This document shows positions 1 to 7,942 of a stretch of DNA of 64,000 nt, piece by piece. Position 1 is the first letter of the stretch. Each line of letters starts with the position of its first letter. The stretch is taken from the NCBI RefSeq assembly GCF_001700435.1, contig NZ_LYPC01000002.1:62001-126000 (forward strand). The letters are read 5' to 3'. The position numbers and the translations under genes are program-made. The notes below the pieces were generated by a model that saw nothing but the letters and a program-made list of their open reading frames with translations, was not told the DNA's origin and did not search any database. The stretch is from Paenibacillus pectinilyticus (lineage in GTDB: Bacteria > Bacillota > Bacilli > Paenibacillales > NBRC-103111).

Positions 1-929
1 CGGAATGCCGTTGGTGCACTGTACCATACCGTTACTTTATATTTCTGAAGGGTGTTGTACCAGTCCTGTGGACTAAAGCGTCCGCCACGGATGACATTCG
101 TCGCACCGTTAAGCCATGGAGCGAAGATTCCGTATGACGTTCCCGTTACCCAACCTGGATCGGCTGTACACCAATAGATATCATCTTCTTTAAGATCCAA
201 AACAATTTGCCCCGTGTAATAGTGCTGAAGCATGGCATTTTGAACATGGAAAACACCCTTTGGCTTCCCAGTTGAGCCAGAGGTATAATGAATAATTAAA
301 CCATCTTCACGATCTAACCATTCGATTTCAAGCTCGGTTGATGCGTTCGCCATTTCTTTGTGGTAATCAACTTGTCCTTCTCCAAGCTCAATGTTCTCTC
401 CAACGAGAATAACATGCTTCAGATGCGGCAATTCGCTGTAAGGTACACGTGAAAGCTGACTAGGCGTCGTGATAATCGCAACAGCCTCGCTATCAGCCAA
501 ACGGTCCCGTACGGCCGTTTCCATGAAAGCTTCAAAAAGCGGTCCAACAACTGCGCCTACTTTGAGGGAACCTAGTAAAGAATAATACAATTCAGGCGTA
601 CGTGGCATGAAAATGAAAACGCGCTCACCTTTGCCAATGCCTAGTCCTCTAAGGACATTACCGAATTGGTTCGATCTCTCTTTCATTTGTCCAAATGTAA
701 TTGCTTCGTCACGCGTACTATCGCTGTAATACAAAGCAATTTTGTCTTTCTTCGCGCCTTCTGCATGACGGTCAATGGCTTCATAAGCCATGTTTACTTT
801 GCCTGTTTCATACCAGGAAAAGTTTTTCTCAATGTCTGTCCAATCAAATGTCGCATGTGTTTGTTCGTAATTTTCCATGTTAGGATTAAGGGATACTGAT
901 TCAATGAGTTCATCTTTCATTTGATCCAT
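1..929 (-). CDS. acsA: acetyl-CoA synthetase, N-terminal part (cut by window edge)
   Basis: Activates acetate to acetyl-CoA through acetyl-AMP in the cytoplasm. The first ~309 residues are present; the family is about 570 long, so the C-terminus, including the lysine that is acetylated, lies outside the window. The adenylate-forming P-loop motif YTSGSTGKPKG is readable near the window edge. The ATG at 929 has an AGGAGG ribosome site at 941-946. It is divergent from acuA, the same arrangement as in B. subtilis, where AcuA acetylates and AcuC deacetylates AcsA. A cre-like sequence lies just upstream. Confidence 0.95.
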   Translation of the reverse strand, partial: MDQMKDELIESVSLNPNMENYEQTHATFDWTDIEKNFSWYETGKVNMAYEAIDRHAEGAKKDKIALYYSDSTRDEAITFGQMKERSNQFGNVLRGLGIGKGERVFIFMPRTPELYYSLLGSLKVGAVVGPLFEAFMETAVRDRLADSEAVAIITTPSQLSRVPYSELPHLKHVILVGENIELGEGQVDYHKEMANASTELEIEWLDREDGLIIHYTSGSTGKPKGVFHVQNAMLQHYYTGQIVLDLKEDDIYWCTADPGWVTGTSYGIFAPWLNGATNVIRGGRFSPQDWYNTLQKYKVTVWYSAPTAF

Positions 930-952
930 AAACGTAAAACCCTCCTCACGAG

Positions 953-966
953 ATAAACCGCTTTCA
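953..966 (-). promoter_or_regulatory. candidate CcpA cre site upstream of acsA
   Basis: On the minus strand TGAAAGCGGTTTAT matches the cre consensus TGWAANCGNTNWCA at 12 of 14 positions; the last two bases differ. It sits about 24 bases before the acsA start, and ccpA is 4 kb away. CcpA control of acsA/acuA is known in B. subtilis. The site itself is inferred from sequence. Confidence 0.4.
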
Positions 967-1150
967 CTTTACTGAAGTATTCGAGCAAAATGTGATCGAT
1001 TTTTGACATATTCTATTATAACACAATACAAATTATTCGCCTATGATTAAGTTTTGCTATGATTTCCAGATGAAATTTGGTATATAAATACTATGAATCC
1101 TAGTGAAGGAAACGCTTATCATGTTGTTTTTTAGAAGGAGAGCCAAGGTT

Positions 1151-1789
1151 ATGCAGCATATCAAAATTTATCACTCACACAGCTTGCGCACTGCTCCCGA
1201 CCAACCCGAAATTATCATTGAGGGTCCTGTTGCACCTGAAAAATTACAAGAACTCACGATGCACTCGAAGCTCGATGCCTTTCGCAGACCCAAAGAACAA
1301 CTCGAAGCATTGATCGAAATTGCGGGTTTACCCGAAGGCCGAATTATTCTGGCACGGGACGGTTCGACCATTGTAGGTTATGTGACTTTCCATTATGCGG
1401 ACGAAATTGAGCGATGGTCACAAGGCAATATGAAGGATCTGATTGAGCTTGGCGCCATCGAGGTTGCAGACGATTACAGAGCCATTGGTTTAGGCAAAAA
1501 AATGATTCAGCTTGCTTTTGAAGGTGAACAAATGGAAAATGTCATTTGCTTCACAACGGAATACTATTGGCATTGGGATTTGGAATCCAGCAAATTAACG
1601 GTATGGGAATACCGACAAATGATGGAAAAGCTCATGAAAAGCGTCGATATGATCTGGTTCGCAACGGATGATCCTGAGATTTGCTCACATCCGGCGAACT
1701 GTCTCATGGTGAGAATTGGCAAACATGTGCCGATCTCTTCCATTGAGCAATTCGATCGCGTACGTTTTCAACAGCGGTTTATGTATTAG
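1151..1789 (+). CDS. acuA: AcsA protein acetyltransferase AcuA
   Basis: GNAT-family enzyme that inactivates acetyl-CoA synthetase by lysine acetylation. The 212 residues closely resemble Bacillus AcuA along the whole length, including ERWSQGNMKDLIELGAIEV, the acetyl-CoA loop region YRAIGLGKK and the block TTEYYWHWDLE. I chose the ATG at 1151 because an AGAAGGAG ribosome site lies at 1133-1140 and it matches the family start; an upstream in-frame ATG at 1103 has no ribosome site. It is followed by acuC after 69 bases. Bacillus usually has acuB between them; it is absent here. Confidence 0.95.
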   Translation: MQHIKIYHSHSLRTAPDQPEIIIEGPVAPEKLQELTMHSKLDAFRRPKEQLEALIEIAGLPEGRIILARDGSTIVGYVTFHYADEIERWSQGNMKDLIELGAIEVADDYRAIGLGKKMIQLAFEGEQMENVICFTTEYYWHWDLESSKLTVWEYRQMMEKLMKSVDMIWFATDDPEICSHPANCLMVRIGKHVPISSIEQFDRVRFQQRFMY

Positions 1790-1858
1790 CTCTGGGAGAA
1801 AAAAAGTCATGGCAAATCTTCAAACGAAATTGTAAGCCAATTCGGGGGAATTTGGAAA

Positions 1859-3046
1859 ATGAACATGAAGTTAACGCAACCTGTGTTTATATATGACGAT
1901 GAAGAAATTCATTACAAATTCAATGATGACCATCCATTCAATCAAGACCGTCTCATCATGACGGTTGATTTGCTGCGCAAATCCGGCGCACTCCCGGACA
2001 GCGTTCTGCTCACGGCCAGCGCTGCGACAGAGGCAGACCTGCTGCGGGTGCATGCCCCTGCTTATATCGAGGCAGTTAAGGCGCTTAGCGCGCCTGTACC
2101 CGACGAACGATGGGTCCGTGAGGCCGCTCGCTTCGGGCTCGACACGGACGACACCCCCTACTTCCCTGGGATGCACGACATCACAGCTAAGGTTGTAGGC
2201 GGCTCCATCCTTGCCACAGAGCTCGTCATGTCCGGCAGAGCCCCGCACGCCTTACATTTGGGCGGAGGCCTGCATCACGCCCTCCAGAGCAAAGGCGCAG
2301 GCTTCTGCGTCTACAACGACGCATCGGCAGCGATTGCGTACGCCAAGGAAGCCTACGGCGCCAAGGTGCTGTACATTGACACGGACGTCCACCACGGGGA
2401 CGGCGTGCAATGGAGCTTCTATGCCGATCCGCAGGTCGGCACGCTCTCGATTCACGAGACGGGGAAATATTTATTCCCCGGCACAGGGGCTGTGAATGAA
2501 CGCGGAGAAGGCGACGCGTTCGGTACAAGCGTGAACATCCCGGTGGAGCCCTACACCGAGGATGACTCCTGGCTGGAATGCTTCAGCGAGGTGTTAACCG
2601 AGCTGATCGCCCGCTTCCAGCCGGACGTCATTATCTCGCAGCATGGGTGCGACGCCCATGCCTTCGACCCGCTCGCGCATGTGCATTGCTCCATGCGCGT
2701 GTACAAGGCTATGCCCGAGCTTATCCATCGACTTGCGCACCAATGGTGCGAAGGTCGGTGGGTCGCGCTCGGGGGCGGCGGGTACGACATCTGGCGTGTC
2801 GTACCGCGGGCTTGGAGCCTGCTCTGGCTCGTTATGAGCGAGCAGGCCCTTCCTGGTCAGCTGGAGGCGGAGCCCCAGCTGAGGCTGCCCCAGGCGTGGC
2901 TGGACGCCTGGCAGGGCAAGAGCCCCGTCCCACTCGTGGAGACGTGGCTGGATCCTGTGGAATCGTGGGTGCCGATTCCACGGCGCCAAGCGATTGCCGA
3001 GAAGAACCGGCATACGAAGGAACTGGCGATGATGTATTTGAAATAA
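1859..3046 (+). CDS. acuC: AcsA deacetylase AcuC (class I/II HDAC fold)
   Basis: Zinc-dependent deacetylase that reactivates acetylated AcsA. The 395 residues carry the HDAC signatures: LHLGGGLHHA, the zinc-binding segment IDTDVHHGDGVQ, ISQHGCDAH and the C-terminal GGGGYD. The ribosome site GGGGGAA lies 8 bases before the ATG at 1859. It probably shares a transcript with acuA. The segment from about 2000 to 2990 is markedly richer in G+C than its surroundings. The gene ends in a shared terminator facing mtnN. Confidence 0.95.
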   Translation: MNMKLTQPVFIYDDEEIHYKFNDDHPFNQDRLIMTVDLLRKSGALPDSVLLTASAATEADLLRVHAPAYIEAVKALSAPVPDERWVREAARFGLDTDDTPYFPGMHDITAKVVGGSILATELVMSGRAPHALHLGGGLHHALQSKGAGFCVYNDASAAIAYAKEAYGAKVLYIDTDVHHGDGVQWSFYADPQVGTLSIHETGKYLFPGTGAVNERGEGDAFGTSVNIPVEPYTEDDSWLECFSEVLTELIARFQPDVIISQHGCDAHAFDPLAHVHCSMRVYKAMPELIHRLAHQWCEGRWVALGGGGYDIWRVVPRAWSLLWLVMSEQALPGQLEAEPQLRLPQAWLDAWQGKSPVPLVETWLDPVESWVPIPRRQAIAEKNRHTKELAMMYLK

Positions 3047-3096
3047 AAAGAAGCTCAGAGTTCGCCACGTCGGGCATACTCTGAGCTTCTTCTTTT
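3047..3096. terminator. bidirectional terminator between acuC and mtnN
   Basis: A stem of about 13 pairs (AAGAAGCTCAGAG against CTCTGAGCTTCTT) is flanked by A-rich sequence on one side and T-rich on the other. It can serve both converging genes. Confidence 0.8.
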
Positions 3097-3123
3097 CAGA
3101 AGAAAGGTACAGTGCTCTTCTTT

Positions 3124-3825
3124 CTATAAATGCTTAACCATATCTTCCACCATTTTATACGAATTCTCCGACGCAATGACGGTGAACTCCGCGAAATTCA
3201 CATGCGCAGAACCATCCGCTTTATCGGACATGGAACGTAAGACGACATACGGAATGGCATTCATCGCACACACCTGAGCAACCGAAGAACCTTCCATCTC
3301 GACACAAACACCGTTAAGTTCTTGATGAAGACTTGCCACAACCTCACGGCTAGCAATAAACTGGTCACCAGATAGCACTCTGCCCATCTTCACCTTCCCG
3401 GCGAATAATTTCTCTCCAGATGCTGCGGCTAATTCCACAAGCTTAGGATCAGCTTTATAAACCGAATTATCTGCATAGGGGATAACACCGCGCGGGAAGC
3501 CAAGTGCAGTGACATCCATATCATGCTGTACGCATTCTGTGGAAATAACAAGGTCCCCTATTTGAAGTTCAGGATCAAGCGCCCCAGCTACACCTGTGAA
3601 GATAACAGCCTCCACACCAAACTGATCGATCAAAATCTGCGTCGTAACCGCTGCATTCACTTTCCCTACACCTGTCCGACACACAACGACATCCTTGCCA
3701 AAATACGTCCCTTCACGGAACGTAATCCCTGCTTTCACAGTTTCACGTACATCTGTCATATGAGCAACCAGCAGCTCAATCTCTTCGTTCATCGCGCCAA
3801 TAAGGGCAATTTTGTTCCACGTCAT
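3124..3825 (-). CDS. mtnN: 5'-methylthioadenosine/S-adenosylhomocysteine nucleosidase
   Basis: Hydrolyses MTA and SAH to adenine plus methylthioribose or S-ribosylhomocysteine, in methionine salvage and the activated methyl cycle. At 233 residues it is the standard family length. The N-terminal GAMNEEIELL supplies the catalytic glutamate, VCVEMEGSSVAQV forms the substrate pocket, and SMSDKADGSA carries the catalytic aspartate. A GAGGAA ribosome site lies 7 bases before the ATG. A strong terminator at 3861-3912 separates it from ccpA upstream, so it likely has its own transcript. Confidence 0.95.
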   Translation of the reverse strand: MTWNKIALIGAMNEEIELLVAHMTDVRETVKAGITFREGTYFGKDVVVCRTGVGKVNAAVTTQILIDQFGVEAVIFTGVAGALDPELQIGDLVISTECVQHDMDVTALGFPRGVIPYADNSVYKADPKLVELAAASGEKLFAGKVKMGRVLSGDQFIASREVVASLHQELNGVCVEMEGSSVAQVCAMNAIPYVVLRSMSDKADGSAHVNFAEFTVIASENSYKMVEDMVKHL

Positions 3826-3860
3826 GTTTCATTTCCTCACTTTCGATGTTGATTACATGA

Positions 3861-3912
3861 GAAAACCTCCACCGCGCTAATTCCACAAAGGAATAACGCG
3901 ACTAGAGGTTTA
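3861..3912 (-). terminator. terminator downstream of ccpA
   Basis: On the minus strand an AACCTC...GGAGGTT stem with inner CGCG and TATTCC/GGAAT pairing is followed by TTTTC. It lies between the ccpA stop and the mtnN start. Confidence 0.7.
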
Positions 3913-3930
3913 TTGATCATTCCTTGCAAT

Positions 3931-4932
3931 TTATGCTTTCACAGAATGCCGGTTAATGATTTCGTGCGGTAAAATCACTTGCATATTATCCGTTGATTCT
4001 TTGTTCATCAATTTCGTCAGTAGTCTCATGGACACCGCACCAATATCATACATCGGTTGAGCAACTGTTGTTAATGTTGGTCTTACCATGGATGCCATAC
4101 GGATGTTGTCCACGCTGATCACTGCAATGTCTTCTGGAACACGAAGACCATTATCTTGAATCGTATGAATAGCGCCAATTGCCATTTCATCCGTAGCCGA
4201 GAAAATTGCAGTCGGTTTCGGTGAAAGTTCCAAGAAATAGTTGACCGCATCTACACTGGACTCGTAACGGTAGTTCCCGATGCGTACGTACTCATCACGT
4301 AAAGGAATACCTGCTGTCTCCAGCGCACGCTTGTAACCTTGGTATCTAGCGAACCCGTTTGCAGGGTCTTGCAAGGTTCCAGAGATCATAGCAATATCAC
4401 GATGCCCTGCTTCGATTAGAACGTTAACAGCATCGAAAGCAGCCTTCTCATGATCGATATCGACGGAAGCCATCGCTTGGTTCTCATCCTTCGTACCACA
4501 AAGGACAACAGGAACGGAAGAAGTGCGGAATGCTTGAATATGCTCTTCTGTTACAACTCCACCCATAAAGAGCAGTCCATCCACTTGTTTCTCAAGCAAC
4601 GTATTAATAACACGAATTTCTTTTTCTTTCTTCTTGTCTGCATTACACAAAATAATGTTGTAATGATACATGTTTGCAATATCCTCAATGCCACGTGCAA
4701 CTTCAGCAAAGATGGAGTTCGAAATATCAGGAATAACTACGCCGACAGTTGTCGTCTTCTTACTTGCCAAACCTCTTGCTACCGCATTAGGACGGTAACC
4801 TAATCGTTCAATGGCTTCAAAAACCTTCTTACGGGTTTGCGGCTTCACGTTCGGGTTGTTGTTAACAACACGAGAAACGGTTGCCATGGAAACGCCAGCT
4901 TCTCTCGCTACATCATAAATGGTTACGGTCAC
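3931..4932 (-). CDS. ccpA: catabolite control protein A
   Basis: LacI/GalR-family master regulator of carbon catabolite control; with HPr(Ser-P) it binds cre sites. About 333 residues. The N-terminal [23 protein letters not shown] and hinge [20 protein letters not shown] are near-identical to Bacillus CcpA; the C-terminal effector core contains SATDEMAIG and [19 protein letters not shown] prefer the GTG at 4932, which has GGAGAGAG 5 bases upstream and gives the family-like N-terminus MTVTIYDV. In-frame GTG 4953 and ATG 4947 are alternatives without a good ribosome site. The acsA neighbourhood is conserved in Bacillus. Confidence 0.95.
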   Translation of the reverse strand: MTVTIYDVAREAGVSMATVSRVVNNNPNVKPQTRKKVFEAIERLGYRPNAVARGLASKKTTTVGVVIPDISNSIFAEVARGIEDIANMYHYNIILCNADKKKEKEIRVINTLLEKQVDGLLFMGGVVTEEHIQAFRTSSVPVVLCGTKDENQAMASVDIDHEKAAFDAVNVLIEAGHRDIAMISGTLQDPANGFARYQGYKRALETAGIPLRDEYVRIGNYRYESSVDAVNYFLELSPKPTAIFSATDEMAIGAIHTIQDNGLRVPEDIAVISVDNIRMASMVRPTLTTVAQPMYDIGAVSMRLLTKLMNKESTDNMQVILPHEIINRHSVKA

Positions 4933-5070
4933 GGTTACTCTCTCCATTTTCACAAGTATTCTGCGAACCTAGTAGTTTATTATCGTTATGATACGACAAA
5001 TTAAACCATCTTGCAATGCAAAATGAAAATGCTTTGAAAATAATTTTCATTTTGTTTTCAAAAGGGTCAC

Positions 5071-5108
5071 AAAAAACAATAAAAGCCAACCCTGAAAGGA
5101 TTGGCCAC
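5071..5108 (-). terminator. terminator downstream of the zinc-ribbon gene
   Basis: Minus strand GCCAA...TTGGC hairpin followed by a T-rich tail (TTTTATTGTTTTTT). It ends the gene at 5118-5525 ahead of ccpA. Confidence 0.65.
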
Positions 5109-5117
5109 CCTATTTTC

Positions 5118-5525
5118 TTATGTCGAAATTGCGCTTTGAGTGATCTGTGACAACCGTTTGCGAATTTCATCAGCCCATGGTTCGTCTCCTAGCGATTGTG
5201 CTAGTAACATAATGTCCAGAAGCTCGTTAATTCGTTCCTCAACAATTTTCTCCATAGAATCATTCATACGCTCTTTTTCTGTTACTTTTAGCAGCAAGAA
5301 AGCAACCTCCGAAACTTCGTGGAAGAAAAATTGCTGCTTCTCTGGTTTGCTCCCTAGTTTACCGATCAAACCCGTAAGTTCCGGTTTCACATGAGGGACA
5401 ACCTCACTTCGGCCACAGGCCTCACAAGAATAGATAGGTACATTCTCAATATCTACTTTGTTCTGATAAATAACCGTACGCAGACGAAGGTTCATCGTGC
5501 GTCCGCACTTACAATACTTTTGCAT
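5118..5525 (-). CDS. YgiT-type zinc-ribbon protein, uncharacterised
   Basis: A 135-residue protein. The N-terminal MQKYCKCGRTM and YSCEACGRSEVV supply a CxC plus CxxC metal ribbon (roughly residues 5-40) of the YgiT type. The rest is helical, with a charged segment KVTEKERMNDSMEKIVEERI. No DNA-binding helix is recognisable and the function is unknown. It has its own terminator before ccpA. The start ATG at 5525 follows a weak GAGTGTT-type site. Confidence 0.6.
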   Translation of the reverse strand: MQKYCKCGRTMNLRLRTVIYQNKVDIENVPIYSCEACGRSEVVPHVKPELTGLIGKLGSKPEKQQFFFHEVSEVAFLLLKVTEKERMNDSMEKIVEERINELLDIMLLAQSLGDEPWADEIRKRLSQITQSAIST

Positions 5526-5649
5526 TCTAACACTCCTTCACTGGCAGGCGGCATGTACATGAGTTGCTTGTACTAAGTTATTCTACGATATCGTCAGATT
5601 TCCTTCTGAAATATGCATAGTAGTTTTTGCCACCTTTGGAAGCGAGCTA

Positions 5650-6192
5650 TTACTTTTCCTGTTGTATGCTAAACGCAGCCAATTCATCGACAAATCGCTT
5701 GGAAAACGCTGGCAGATCTGGCGGGCGACGCCCTGAAATGATATTGCGGTCAACGACCACTTCTTCATCCAGCCAAGTTGCACCTGCATTTTCGATATCA
5801 TCACGAATACCTGGTGTCGATGTCATGGTATAACCATTTACGATTTTAGCTGAAATCAAGACCCAGCCTGCGTGGCAAATTTGTGCGATTGGCTTTGCAT
5901 CCGCATGGAACTCTTGGGTTAGCCGAATAACGTCAGCATAGCGGCGTAGCTTATCGGGCGCCCAGCCACCTGGTACATAAAGGCCAACATAATCGGAGGA
6001 CTTCACTTCATCAAAGGCATAATCCGTGGTGAGAGGCACACCATATTTGCCATGATATACCGTTTTAGCTTTTGGACCAACGAGATCAACAACTGCCCCT
6101 GCTTCGCGCAATCGGTAAACAGGATACCACATTTCTAAATCTTCAAATTCTTCATCGACAAAGGCAAGAACTTTCAAGCCTGCTAATTCCAT
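5650..6192 (-). CDS. DJ-1/PfpI family protein
   Basis: A 180-residue class I glutamine-amidotransferase-like protein. The nucleophile elbow AQICHAGW (Cys about residue 105) and the preceding glycine-rich stretch YVPGGWAPDKLR are typical of PfpI/YhbO proteins, for which protease, glyoxalase or deglycase activities have been proposed. It starts one base after the ptsI stop, with GGGGGT as ribosome site inside the end of ptsI, so it belongs to the PTS operon. Its role there is not evident; detoxification of sugar-derived dicarbonyls is a guess. Confidence 0.85.
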   Translation of the reverse strand: MELAGLKVLAFVDEEFEDLEMWYPVYRLREAGAVVDLVGPKAKTVYHGKYGVPLTTDYAFDEVKSSDYVGLYVPGGWAPDKLRRYADVIRLTQEFHADAKPIAQICHAGWVLISAKIVNGYTMTSTPGIRDDIENAGATWLDEEVVVDRNIISGRRPPDLPAFSKRFVDELAAFSIQQEK

Positions 6193-6193
6193 C

Positions 6194-7942
6194 TCAATTA
6201 CCCCCTACAATAGATTCCGTTTGTTCCAATTGTTCTGTCTGAGCAAGCAACTCGATAATTTCATCACTCGTTCTGCAAAGCAGAATGCGATCTACCAAGG
6301 ACTTGCACGTCGCGGCATCACTACTTAGTAACCGATGTTTCACTTGTAATAACGTTTGTACGGAAATGCTCAGCTCTTCAATGCCGAGCCCAAGCCAAAT
6401 CGGCAGTGCGCGAATATCTCCCGCCATCTCCCCGCATACCCCTACTGGAATCCCCGCACGTTTGCCTGCGTCAATGACAGTTTTGAGTAATCGAATAACA
6501 GCTGGATGATAGGGATTATATAAGTGCGCGATATTCTCGTTCATGCGATCTACAGCTAATACATATTGCACGAGATCATTCGTACCAATACTCATGAAAT
6601 TCACTTCACTTGCAAGCACATCCGCAATGATGGCTGCCGCGGGAACTTCAATCGTAAGGCCTACTTCGATATTGGCGTTATAGGGGACACCAAGGGCACT
6701 CAGTTCTAACTTCGCACGCTCTAAATATGATTTCGCCTGACGGACTTCATCTAGAGATGTCACCATCGGGTACATGATTTTCACATTACCAAAATGACTG
6801 GCTCTAAGGATCGCTCTAATCTGTGTCATAAATAAATCCGAACGGTCCAAAGAAATCCGGATGGCCCGATAGCCGAGGAATGGATTATCCTCTTTGGCAA
6901 GCGGCATATAGTCCAGCTTCTTATCTCCGCCGATATCCAGTGTACGTATGACAATGGGACGACCTTTGAGCTGAATAGCCGCGTGGCGATACACCTCAAA
7001 TTGCTCCTCTTCGCTAGGCAGCGAATCGCGATCCATATATAAGTATTCTGTACGGAATAAGCCTACACCCGAAGCGCCATTTCGCAGCACTTGGTCAATT
7101 TCCATGACAGAATTAATATTAGCATGCAGATTCACTAGACTCTTATCTAAGGTCAGCGGTGCGACATCGGCAATTTCTTGCAAACTTTCTTTGAATTCAA
7201 GCCAGTTTTTCTTACGCGCCTGATATCTCTCAATTGTGAGCTTATCTGGGTTAATGTATAACGTGCCTTCTTGGCCATCAATAATGAGGAAATCGCCATT
7301 TTGAATAGGACGCAGCAATTTCCCTTCCAAGCCGAGTACATAGGGAACCGACATCGCGCGGGCCATGATCGATACGTGGGAATGTGTCCCCCCGAGAATC
7401 GTTAACAAACCAAGCACGTTCGTCGGGTCCAGATGCGCCAGCTGGGACGGTGTGAGCTCTTTGGCCACTAGAATATAAGGATGGTCAATAGGAGGCACAG
7501 TTGTGCTTGTATCGCCTAAGAGATGCTTTAGGAGACGATTCCCGACGTCCTTGATGTCCAGCGCGCGTTCCTTCATGTATTCGTCATCAATCAAATTAAA
7601 CATACCGACAAATTTATCAATGACTTCCTTAACCGCAACTTCAGCGGCCTTATATTGCAGTTCAATAATGCCTTGGATCTCATTCATGAAAATCGGGTCT
7701 TCCAAAATCGCCAGATGCGCGTCAAAAATATACGCTTGTTCTTGCCCAACCACTTCTTTAATCTCTTGTTTAATGAGTTCAAGCTCATCCTTCGAATGTC
7801 GAATACCATCATACAAGCGTTCGAACTCATACGCTAAATCAGTGACATCAATCATTTTCTCGGGAAAATCCCATTCCCAGGTGGGAATCACAAATGCTTG
7901 CCCCATGGCAATTCCTGATGACGCGCCTACTCCTCTAATCAT
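6194..7942 (-). CDS. ptsI: PTS enzyme I (PEP-protein phosphotransferase)
   Basis: First PTS phosphotransferase: takes phosphate from PEP and passes it to HPr. At 582 residues it is normal in length. The phosphohistidine region GGTHSHVSIMAR, the PEP-binding segment GVGLFRTEYLYM, IRTLDIGGDKKL and the C-terminal GVCGEMAGD with the active-site cysteine are all present. The ATG overlaps the stop of the upstream EIICBA gene by 4 bases (ATGA), showing translational coupling. No ptsH is next to it, unlike the usual ptsH-ptsI order. Confidence 0.95.
   Translation of the reverse strand: MIRGVGASSGIAMGQAFVIPTWEWDFPEKMIDVTDLAYEFERLYDGIRHSKDELELIKQEIKEVVGQEQAYIFDAHLAILEDPIFMNEIQGIIELQYKAAEVAVKEVIDKFVGMFNLIDDEYMKERALDIKDVGNRLLKHLLGDTSTTVPPIDHPYILVAKELTPSQLAHLDPTNVLGLLTILGGTHSHVSIMARAMSVPYVLGLEGKLLRPIQNGDFLIIDGQEGTLYINPDKLTIERYQARKKNWLEFKESLQEIADVAPLTLDKSLVNLHANINSVMEIDQVLRNGASGVGLFRTEYLYMDRDSLPSEEEQFEVYRHAAIQLKGRPIVIRTLDIGGDKKLDYMPLAKEDNPFLGYRAIRISLDRSDLFMTQIRAILRASHFGNVKIMYPMVTSLDEVRQAKSYLERAKLELSALGVPYNANIEVGLTIEVPAAAIIADVLASEVNFMSIGTNDLVQYVLAVDRMNENIAHLYNPYHPAVIRLLKTVIDAGKRAGIPVGVCGEMAGDIRALPIWLGLGIEELSISVQTLLQVKHRLLSSDAATCKSLVDRILLCRTSDEIIELLAQTEQLEQTESIVGGN

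Noticed and set aside
1103..1150. Upstream start of acuA
   Set aside because: Adds 16 non-conserved residues and has no ribosome site, whereas the ATG at 1151 has AGAAGGAG and matches AcuA homologues.
2578..3084. 168-codon frame overlapping the end of acuC
   Set aside because: Shadow in high-G+C coding sequence; acuC motifs continue through the region in their own frame.
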